A DNA stretch of 11,486 nt from SZUA-217 sp034658975 (GTDB lineage: Bacteria; Actinomycetota; Acidimicrobiia; Spongiisociales; ZC4RG35), in NCBI GenBank assembly GCA_034658975.1, contig JAYEGJ010000066.1, forward strand, positions 1 to 11,486, given 5' to 3'. This document shows positions 6,701 through 11,486 of this stretch, piece after piece. Below the pieces are notes generated by a model. The model saw nothing but the letters and a program-made list of their open reading frames with translations. It was not told where the DNA came from and searched no databases. Every line of letters starts with the position of its first letter. Position 1 is the stretch's first letter. The position numbers and the translations under genes are program-made.

Positions 6701-7552
6701 TCAGACGAGATCCAGGAACTCGCCGGCTAGAGCCTGATAGTCGTAGTCGACTTCGCTCATGCCGATCTGGAGCAGACACCAGAGGACGTTCCAACAGAGA
6801 AAGACAGCGATCATCTCGCTGAGGACGCCCCGACTGTCAGGATCCACCTCTCCGAAATACGAACGCAGGAGTAGGTCCCTGTCGTCTTCTTCCGATCTGT
6901 AAGCGACGGCAGCAAGGTCATAGAAGGGATCGCCCATCCCGGCATACTCCCAGTCGATGATCCAGAGAGTTCCGTCATCCAGCCAGTTGAGGTAGTACGG
7001 GTCGTTGTGGCAGAGAACCTTCTTACCTTCGAGTGCCCTGGCCCGCAAAGGTTCCGTACGTTCCACCCTTTCAATGATGGAATCCAGCCGTCGGGGTAGT
7101 GGGGTGTTCCGTTTGAGAATGGTCTCTCGCCAGCGTCGAATGTCATCGTATGGGTCGAAGTTGCCTTGAACGGGGGGAAGATCGTGTACGTCGCGTAGTC
7201 GGGCTGCGATGCGCGGGACCATCTCCGTTGAGTGGAACTCCTCGAGCGTGAAGGATTGTGCGTCACCCAAGAATCGAGTGACCAGATGGCCCTCCGGGAG
7301 ACAGACGGCCACGACCTCCGGAGCCATGCCGGCAGCAGATGCCCCACGGAGAATCCTGACCTCTCGTTCCCGGTCGATTCCGAGCAGATCGTCGTTGCGG
7401 CCCGCTATCCGGACCACATACTCCCGACCATCCGTCGCCACCCGGTAATTTCTGTTGGTGAGGCCCCCCAATAGAGGTGAGACACTCAGATCCTCGCCAC
7501 CACGGATCTCGGGGACATGAGACAGAACCCTCTCCAAGGTCGCATCGTGCAT
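6701..7552 (-). CDS. Choline-kinase/LicA-like small-molecule phosphotransferase
   Basis: This 283-residue cytoplasmic kinase has the aminoglycoside phosphotransferase/choline kinase fold: nucleotide-loop segment LLGGLTNRNYRV (27-38), Brenner motif HNDPYYLN (H182, catalytic D184, N189), and IIDWEYAGMGDPFYDLA with metal-binding D200. The DWEYA-GDPxxDLA form is typical of LicA/choline-ethanolamine kinases, which phosphorylate an alcohol with ATP; thiamine or another small alcohol is an alternative. The ATG at 7552 is preferred because residues translated from an upstream GTG (7702) show no kinase sequence. TATGCT (7561-7566, minus) lies 8 nt before the ATG, and there is no Shine-Dalgarno. A second, better promoter-like sequence lies further up at 7715-7743. 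Last gene of the minus-strand run. Confidence 0.92.
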   Translation of the reverse strand: MHDATLERVLSHVPEIRGGEDLSVSPLLGGLTNRNYRVATDGREYVVRIAGRNDDLLGIDREREVRILRGASAAGMAPEVVAVCLPEGHLVTRFLGDAQSFTLEEFHSTEMVPRIAARLRDVHDLPPVQGNFDPYDDIRRWRETILKRNTPLPRRLDSIIERVERTEPLRARALEGKKVLCHNDPYYLNWLDDGTLWIIDWEYAGMGDPFYDLAAVAYRSEEDDRDLLLRSYFGEVDPDSRGVLSEMIAVFLCWNVLWCLLQIGMSEVDYDYQALAGEFLDLV

Positions 7553-7708
7553 GACCGCAGAGCATAAGGACTGCCCCGGGCCCGGCCACCCACCAATAGG
7601 AAATGGACCTGACCTCTTTCCTGCGACTGGAAAGCGGCAAGGCCCACAGGTCCTAACCGAGTTGTTCTTGCTTCCGTGTTTAGCGTCGCCGGAAGCGTCC
7701 ACGACGTA
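7553..7708 (-). ncRNA. Candidate structured 5' leader or small RNA
   Basis: On the minus strand, from the predicted transcription start near 7708, three helices follow one another: GCTTCCG/CGGAAGC (7690-7696 with 7670-7676, 13-nt loop); GGACCTG/CAGGTCC (7647-7653 with 7605-7611); and, nested inside the latter, CCGCTTTCC/GGAAAGAGG (7629-7637 with 7613-7621, one G.A mismatch, 7-nt loop). A 10-bp palindrome CCGGGCCCGG (7576-7585) follows before the kinase-like ATG. It matches no riboswitch class I can recognise. It could be a regulatory leader of the kinase-like gene, a small RNA, or a terminator for the DDN-like gene. Confidence 0.4.
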
Positions 7709-7714
7709 GCCATT

Positions 7715-7743
7715 ATTGTAAACAGGGACGTGTTGCTAGCCAA
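7715..7743 (-). promoter_or_regulatory. Sigma-70-like promoter ahead of the kinase-like gene
   Basis: On the minus strand, TTGGCT (7738-7743), a 17-nt spacer, TACAAT (7715-7720). This is the best-matched promoter pair seen in the window. The -35 overlaps the stop codon of the DDN-like gene. Predicted transcription start is near 7708, leaving a leader of about 155 nt before the ATG at 7552. Confidence 0.6.
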
Positions 7744-8104
7744 CATCCATTTGCAGATACTCGGTGATCTTCAAGTACTCAGGTGGCGCCTTCGTAGTTG
7801 CGGGCAGAAGCTGCCACGCGTCTTCTTTCGAGACCAACCTTGGAGACACCAAATCGAGCGCATCGCCATCGACCTCGAGCGTTGCCTTCCCAGCGGTCAA
7901 TATGTTCTGGACCCAATCCGATTCCGGGCCATACATAGCGATGAAGATGTATCCACCGTCGACGGCGTGGACGTCGAGCGGTGTCCGGTAGGTCTTGCCA
8001 GACGACCTCCCCACATGTGTGAGGACAGGCCTGACTCCCCGCTTGAGTTCCATCGGGTTGAAGACTCGCCTGCTGACCCGGGCGACCCACATCGGCACGG
8101 GCAT
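7736..8104 (-). CDS. DDN-like (deazaflavin-dependent nitroreductase family) protein
   Basis: This 122-residue protein shows the family pattern: THVGRSSGKTYRTPLDVH (about 29-46), then YIFIAMYGPESDWVQNILTAGKATLEVDG (split barrel with the GxxxxWxxNxxA signature), then a short C-terminal helix. Members studied in mycobacteria (Ddn and relatives) bind reduced F420 and act on quinones or nitro compounds, often near the membrane; the substrate here is unknown. The ATG at 8104 is chosen because GGAGG lies 5 nt upstream; the longer frame to 8143 has no such support. The gene follows msrA at 64 nt and is preceded by two dyads. F420 use is an inference from family. Confidence 0.88.
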   Translation of the reverse strand: MPVPMWVARVSRRVFNPMELKRGVRPVLTHVGRSSGKTYRTPLDVHAVDGGYIFIAMYGPESDWVQNILTAGKATLEVDGDALDLVSPRLVSKEDAWQLLPATTKAPPEYLKITEYLQMDVG

Positions 8105-8133
8105 CACAACCTCCCTGATCGAACGTGCACCAC

Positions 8134-8166
8134 CGCTCGACAACCGAGCGCTGTTGCTATAGCAAC
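8134..8166. promoter_or_regulatory. Two adjacent dyads upstream of the DDN-like gene
   Basis: CGCTCG-ACAAC-CGAGCG (8134-8150) and the perfect 14-bp palindrome GTTGCTATAGCAAC (8153-8166) sit side by side in the 64-nt gap after msrA. The palindrome begins 2 nt past the msrA stop. They could be a terminator plus an operator, or a double operator. The loopless AT-centred palindrome looks more like a protein site. Confidence 0.4.
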
Positions 8167-8168
8167 GT

Positions 8169-8807
8169 CTACCTCAACCCCGGATAGCCGATCCCGGTGT
8201 TGGCGTGGCAATCGTAACCATGGGGGTTCTTGCCGAGATACTGCTGGTGATAATCCTCGGCGAAGTAATACTCCCCCAGAGGGGCGATCTCGGTTGTGAT
8301 GTCGCCCAAGCCGAGGGGTGTCAGTTCCGCTTGATAGACGTCTTGGGACCGTTTCGCCTCGTCGAGTTGGGCATCGGTCGACGTGTAGATGGCCGACCGG
8401 TACTGGGTACCAACGTCATTCCCCTGCCGATACCCCTGGGTCGGGTCGTGGGTCTCCCAAAACACCCGAAGCAACTCGTCGTAGGAGACTTCGTCGGGTC
8501 GATAGACCACCATCGTGGCCTCGGTGTGCCCGGTCTTGCCGGTGCAAACCTCCTCGTAGGACGGGTTCGGCGTGTGCCCGCCGGCGTAGCCAACCGACGT
8601 CGTATAGACCCCGCGTAATTGCCAGAAACGACGCTCGGCACCCCAGAAACATCCCATTCCGAACACCGCCGTTTCGGTGCCTTCCGGGTAGGGCCCGACA
8701 AGCGGATTCCCGTTGATGAAGTGAGCGGCAGGCACGTCCACCGCCTCGTTGCGCCCGGGAAGGGCATCGGTCGGCGTCGCCATCTCGCTCTTTGAGCGTC
8801 CAAACAT
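8169..8807 (-). CDS. msrA: Peptide methionine sulfoxide reductase A
   Basis: This 212-residue enzyme reduces the S-epimer of methionine sulfoxide in proteins and free Met(O). The active-site motif GCFWGAER carries catalytic C53; further family blocks are VGYAGGHTPNPSYEEVCTGKTGHTE, FWETHDPTQGYRQGNDVGTQYRS and AEDYHQQYL. C200 near the C-terminus (GYDCHANTG) is the likely resolving cysteine; a second distal recycling Cys is not present. Residues 1-45 form the N-terminal extension seen in the longer MsrA class (E. coli type). No signal peptide, so cytoplasmic. The ATG at 8807 is set by TGGAGG 5 nt upstream. It follows the RidA-like gene by 28 nt. Confidence 0.97.
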   Translation of the reverse strand: MFGRSKSEMATPTDALPGRNEAVDVPAAHFINGNPLVGPYPEGTETAVFGMGCFWGAERRFWQLRGVYTTSVGYAGGHTPNPSYEEVCTGKTGHTEATMVVYRPDEVSYDELLRVFWETHDPTQGYRQGNDVGTQYRSAIYTSTDAQLDEAKRSQDVYQAELTPLGLGDITTEIAPLGEYYFAEDYHQQYLGKNPHGYDCHANTGIGYPGLR

Positions 8808-8835
8808 CGTTACCTCCAGGATCCCATCACATCAG

Positions 8836-9219
8836 TCAACCCGTTAAGTGGGCATCAAGTTCCATCTCGACCTTCCACCGCTCGTCGAGGAGCCCGGCGA
8901 CCACGACCATGGTTGCCGCCGGCCGGATCTCGGAGAAGACATCGCCGTGGGCTTGGCCAACGGCATCGGCGTCTGTGGGATCGGTGATGAACATCCTCGT
9001 CCGGATCACATCCTCCGCCTTCCCGTCGACCTCAGCTAGGGCCTCCAACATGATCTCGATGCAACGCCGCGCCTGAACCCCCGGATCGGAGTCGACCGAG
9101 CCGTCGGGCCAGATGGGCGCAGTGCCGGCGACCTTCACCCAATGACGGACCTTCACCGCCCTGCTGAAGCCGAATTCCGACTCGTAGGGCGATCCTGATG
9201 CGATGTTCTGGCGTTTCAT
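8836..9219 (-). CDS. RidA-family (YjgF/YER057c/UK114) protein
   Basis: This 127-residue protein matches the usual family length of about 125-130. Seen: VAGTAPIWPDG (30-40), EVDGKAEDVIRTRMFITD (63-80), and IRPAATMVVVAGLLDERWKVEMELDA, with R99 at the position of the family's carboxylate-binding Arg and E118/E120 in the closing strand. RidA hydrolyses reactive enamines/imines formed by PLP enzymes. This copy has T33 where classic RidA has the G-Q of SGQ, so it may belong to another Rid branch with a different substrate. No Shine-Dalgarno; TAGGTT (9226-9231, minus) lies 6 nt before the ATG, consistent with a leaderless internal start within a possible operon (17 nt after the upstream gene). Confidence 0.92.
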   Translation of the reverse strand: MKRQNIASGSPYESEFGFSRAVKVRHWVKVAGTAPIWPDGSVDSDPGVQARRCIEIMLEALAEVDGKAEDVIRTRMFITDPTDADAVGQAHGDVFSEIRPAATMVVVAGLLDERWKVEMELDAHLTG

Positions 9220-9225
9220 CGCGCC

Positions 9226-9231
9226 AACCTA
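9226..9231 (-). promoter_or_regulatory. Putative -10 box for leaderless RidA-like gene
   Basis: TAGGTT on the minus strand is separated by 6 nt from the ATG at 9219. It lies in the 17-nt gap after the preceding gene. There is no Shine-Dalgarno and no clear -35. Confidence 0.3.
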
Positions 9232-9236
9232 CCGAA

Positions 9237-9632
9237 TCAACCCATTCCTGACGTCTTGACCGGTCGCACCTTCATGATCACTCGCTCGTCGCCCTCCTGA
9301 TGCCACGGATAGCGGTCCTTGTCGAGGTACTTCTTTGCCATCCGTGAGATGAAGTCGATGTCCGGATCGGGTTCGACGTCGGCGAGTTCTCCCCTGACCT
9401 CGATATACCGGTACGCGTTGGACGGGTCGACGATCGATACCGAAATCCGCTTGTCCTGGTTGAGGTTTCGATACTTCTGGCGAGTGGTGGTGAGACTGAA
9501 CTTGATGTGCTCACCGTCCCAGTCGAACCAGACGGGGCTGCTGTGGGGCTCTCCTTCGGGACCGACGGTCGCCACGTGGGCCAGCGCCTTGGTGTCCCAG
9601 TCGAGGAGATCGGCGTGAGAGTCGGGAATCAT
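9237..9632 (-). CDS. PPOX-class, probably F420-dependent split-barrel protein
   Basis: This 131-residue protein has the pyridoxamine-phosphate-oxidase-like split barrel: LAHVATVGPEGEPHSSPVWFDWDGEHI (17-43), TTTRQKYRNLNQDKRISVSIVDP (48-70), YIEVRGELADVEPD, and a C-terminal strand RVIMKVRPVKTSGMG. The TTTRQKYRNLNQDKRISVSIVDP block is typical of the Rv1155-like F420-binding group common in Actinobacteria; it may equally bind FMN or heme. The ATG at 9632 is selected because AGAAGG lies 5 nt upstream and because it gives the family N-terminus; the frame reaching 9965 runs through the divergent GNAT gene and is not credible. First gene of the minus-strand run, followed at 17 nt by the RidA-like gene. 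Confidence 0.9.
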   Translation of the reverse strand: MIPDSHADLLDWDTKALAHVATVGPEGEPHSSPVWFDWDGEHIKFSLTTTRQKYRNLNQDKRISVSIVDPSNAYRYIEVRGELADVEPDPDIDFISRMAKKYLDKDRYPWHQEGDERVIMKVRPVKTSGMG

Positions 9633-9695
9633 CGTTACCTTCTTGATGTGGGAGTAACTAACAACGCTCGGCCATCGCCGACGATTCCAATCGAT

Positions 9696-10163
9696 GTGCG
9701 AACCGAGAAGCCGGCCGATCATGACGGGATCTCGACCGTCATCGAGGCCGCGTTCGAACAGCCCGATGAGGCCAGGCTCGTTGTTGCACTCCGGAACGAA
9801 GGTCTTCTCATTGCCTCGTCTGTTGCCCTGGCCGACGGACAGGTCGTGGGCCATGCCGCCCTCTCCGCCGCAACCATCGACAGCACCCCGATCATGGTTC
9901 TTGCTCCTGTCGCGGTACTCCCGAGCTTTCAGGGCCGGGGAGTAGGCACATCGGTCGTGCGACACGTACTGGAGGAAGCCGGCGAGGCCACAGTGACTGT
10001 TCTCGGCGATCCCGCCTACTACCGCAGATTCGGGTTCGAGTCAGCCGAACTGTATGGAGTTGTCGACACTTTCAGCACCCAACCCGGAGCAAGCCAGATC
10101 CTGCGGCCGCAGGGCACCTCCGGCGGCACAATCACCTACGCCCGCCCCTTCTACGACCTTTAG
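9696..10163 (+). CDS. GNAT-family N-acetyltransferase (YhbS-like)
   Basis: This 155-residue acetyltransferase moves an acetyl group from acetyl-CoA to an unknown amine. Seen: VRTEKPADHDGISTVIEAAF (N-terminal strand and helix), VVGHAALS (52-58), LAPVAVLPSFQGRGVGTSVVRHVLEEA with the CoA pyrophosphate loop QGRGVG (79-84), and VTVLGDPAYYRRFGFE (100-115), the last typical of the YhbS/COG3153 branch. The GTG at 9696 is chosen because it starts just before the first family strand; codons further upstream are in the overlapping reverse-strand gene. No Shine-Dalgarno. It is divergent from the PPOX-like gene across 63 nt and ends 46 nt before the transglycosylase gene. Confidence 0.88.
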   Translation: MRTEKPADHDGISTVIEAAFEQPDEARLVVALRNEGLLIASSVALADGQVVGHAALSAATIDSTPIMVLAPVAVLPSFQGRGVGTSVVRHVLEEAGEATVTVLGDPAYYRRFGFESAELYGVVDTFSTQPGASQILRPQGTSGGTITYARPFYDL

Positions 10164-10209
10164 CTCCACTTCTCGCAGTGCTCCTCGTTGGGTACCCTTC
10201 TGATATCCC

Positions 10210-11361
10210 ATGCGGATCCTTCGACTGTCTTCCCTCGTTCTGGCGCTAACCCTGGTCTTCTCGATGGCCGGATTCGACGCTCCACTCGCCTCCGCCCAAG
10301 GCGTTGGCGACGCAGAAGACGGTGCCGCGGACGCCAAGAACAGGGCAGACGTCGCATCTGGCCTCGTCGACGAGGCGGTCGCCGAGCGTGAAGCCATTGA
10401 GTTGGACCTCGTCGAAACCATCGCGCGCCTCAACGACCTCGCTGCCCACCTCTCCATCGTCGGCGCCCGTTTGGATCGACTCACCGGGCAGTTGGGATTC
10501 GCCGACGTCGAGTTGGCCGGGATCCAGTCTCAAATCGAGGTCCAGGCCGTCGATGCCTACATGACGGTGGTCGCCTCCCCCACCTTTTCACTGATGAACA
10601 CCGAGACGGTCGAAAAGGCCTTGGTCGCCTCGTCGGTTGTCGAAGATGTCGTGGCCAACGGGCGAGAAACTGTCGATCAGTTGGTCATCAAGCGACGCAA
10701 CCTCGAGGAGTTGCAGTCCACCTACCTGGCGAGCCAGGCTGAGTTCGCCGGACTCCAGGAAGAGGTGAACGCCGAGGCCGAACGACTCACCGAACTCTAC
10801 GAAGAGGCGGACCAGGCGGTGGCGACAGCCGTTGGCGAGGCTCGGCAGGCAGATTCGGAGTACCGCGCTGCTTTGACCGCTGTCGACATAGCCAGGGCGC
10901 GCGAAGCCGAGCGGCAGAGACAAGAGGAGAGGTCAACCACAACCACGACCTCCGCCAATCCGACGACTACGACGCCGGGGACCGTGACCACGACCGCTCC
11001 GCCCAACACCACGACGACGTCTGGCGGTGGCGGGACTTGGAATCACCCTCCCCAAGTCGAGCAGTGGCGGCCCCTCGTCACCCAATACTTCCCGAGTCAT
11101 CGGGTGGAAGAGGCTCTGCGAATCCTCGACTGCGAGAGCAACGGAGACCCCGACGCCTACAACCCTTACTCGGGCGCATCGGGGCTTTTCCAGTTCCTCC
11201 CTTCGACATGGGCCACGACTGCACCAAAGGCAGGCTGGGACGGATATTCGGTGTTCCATCCCGAGGCCAACATCTCATCGGCAGCATGGCTGGCCAATCG
11301 ATACGAAGAACTCGGCAGCTACTACTGGCAGGCATGGAGCTGCCGGCGAGTTCTGAACTAG
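10210..11361 (+). CDS. Secreted coiled-coil protein with C-terminal lytic-transglycosylase (SLT/lysozyme-like) domain
   Basis: This 383-residue exported protein probably cleaves peptidoglycan. Order: signal peptide with cleavage after ASA (29/30); a long charged coiled coil (about 40-240), resembling the N-terminal part of PcsB/RipC-type hydrolases; a Thr/Pro linker with four T-runs (about 242-270), a GGGG hinge; then a transglycosylase-like domain (about 284-383). Catalytic E309 lies in LDCESNGDP, followed by GASGLFQFLPSTW and a distal SSAAWLANR helix. C308, next to the catalytic Glu, and C378 near the end are likely disulfide-bonded, as in Rpf/actinobacterial lysozyme-like domains. The coiled coil may restrain activity until a divisome or FtsX-type partner binds; that is inferred by analogy. 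No Shine-Dalgarno precedes the ATG; TACCCT at 10193-10198 is a weak -10 candidate. Confidence 0.93.
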   Translation: MRILRLSSLVLALTLVFSMAGFDAPLASAQGVGDAEDGAADAKNRADVASGLVDEAVAEREAIELDLVETIARLNDLAAHLSIVGARLDRLTGQLGFADVELAGIQSQIEVQAVDAYMTVVASPTFSLMNTETVEKALVASSVVEDVVANGRETVDQLVIKRRNLEELQSTYLASQAEFAGLQEEVNAEAERLTELYEEADQAVATAVGEARQADSEYRAALTAVDIARAREAERQRQEERSTTTTTSANPTTTTPGTVTTTAPPNTTTTSGGGGTWNHPPQVEQWRPLVTQYFPSHRVEEALRILDCESNGDPDAYNPYSGASGLFQFLPSTWATTAPKAGWDGYSVFHPEANISSAAWLANRYEELGSYYWQAWSCRRVLN

Positions 11362-11374
11362 GAGTCTGCTGATT

Positions 11375-11486
11375 GATGCCGTTGCTCAGATCGGCGGCCA
11401 GACGCGCCAGTCGCAAGGACGAGGTTTCGCCACTCCTGGTGCGGAATGGCGGAGCCGAGGACACCGCGAGTGGTGATGGCTGGTCG
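11375..11486 (+). CDS. Possible start of an unrecognised gene, cut by window edge
   Basis: An ATG at 11375 opens a frame of 37 codons that runs off the right edge. GGAG at 11361-11364 is 10 nt upstream, a slightly long Shine-Dalgarno spacing. The translated stretch (basic, then Gly/Asp-rich) matches no family I know. The opposite strand is also open here, so this is weakly supported; the 125 nt after the transglycosylase otherwise hold nothing clear. Confidence 0.25.

Noticed and set aside
7605..7615. Minus-strand AGGTCAGGTCC identical to part of the conserved SRP RNA apical region
   Set aside because: The GGAAGGAAGCAGCC portion that must follow is absent and the helices do not match the SRP fold, so this is a chance match.
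7553..7702. 50-residue N-terminal extension of the kinase-like protein from a GTG at 7702
   Set aside because: The extension is Gly/Pro/Cys-rich, unlike the family, and covers the folded leader; the ATG at 7552 gives the normal family N-terminus.
9633..9965. 111-residue N-terminal extension of the PPOX-like protein
   Set aside because: It lies antisense to the GNAT gene, and the ATG at 9632 has a good Shine-Dalgarno and gives the usual family length.
10926..11020. ACC/ACG/ACT codon runs that look like a short tandem repeat
   Set aside because: They encode the Thr-rich linker of the secreted transglycosylase; similar but shorter runs encode the linkers of the S41 lipoproteins. Not a DNA repeat element.
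11078..11464. 128-aa open frame on the minus strand at the right edge
   Set aside because: Mostly antisense to the transglycosylase domain, with Ser/Pro/Arg-rich shadow composition; only its first part lies in unassigned sequence and shows no family motif.
1..11486. Search for CRISPR arrays, transposases, integrases, att sites, tRNA or rRNA genes, toxin-antitoxin or defence genes
   Set aside because: No regularly spaced repeats, no such protein motifs and no cloverleaf-like sequence were found by reading both strands; the window reads as ordinary chromosome.

Overview
The window looks like ordinary chromosomal DNA from a high-GC Gram-positive (actinobacterial) genome, perhaps of the Acidimicrobiia type. 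That placement is an inference from several traits: high GC with strong G/C third positions, Thr-rich linkers on exported proteins, two proteins of families usually linked to cofactor F420, a DUF6325-like protein, and several starts with no Shine-Dalgarno but a -10-like box 6-8 nt upstream (leaderless style). I saw no insertion sequence, phage gene, CRISPR array, tRNA or rRNA.

Layout. (1) 1-898, minus: an amidohydrolase cut by the left edge, divergent from (2) 941-3714, plus: two overlapping paralogous S41 (C-terminal-processing) protease lipoproteins, followed by (3) 3751-5028, plus: homoserine dehydrogenase and a strong terminator hairpin. (4) 5207-5577, plus: two tiny overlapping zinc-knuckle-like ORFs. 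(5) 5600-5998, minus: a Cys-containing small protein of unknown function, divergent from (6) 6116-6640, plus: a DUF6325-like protein. (7) 6701-9632, minus: a five-gene run in transcription order: PPOX/F420-type flavin-fold protein, RidA-like protein, MsrA, DDN-like (deazaflavin-dependent nitroreductase family) protein, choline-kinase-like phosphotransferase. (8) 9696-10163, plus: GNAT acetyltransferase, then (9) 10210-11361, plus: an exported coiled-coil protein with a C-terminal lytic-transglycosylase domain. (10) 11362-11486: right edge, possibly the start of another gene.

How the genes fit together. The tandem proteases and the transglycosylase are cell-envelope proteins and all carry cysteines placed for disulfides. 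The minus-strand run groups activities that fit repair or detoxification (methionine sulfoxide reduction, reactive enamine/imine hydrolysis, deazaflavin/flavin redox), but no single pathway can be proved from it. The first four genes are closely spaced (17, 28 and 64 nt). The last, the kinase-like gene, is set off by 183 nt holding its own promoter-like sequence and a strongly folded leader.

Most worth a second look: the three conserved cysteine pairs in the duplicated S41 lipoproteases; the folded leader or small RNA at about 7553-7708; the matched pair of about 60-residue zinc-knuckle ORFs; and the two dyads in front of the DDN-like gene. No clearly new multi-gene defence or mobile system is visible.
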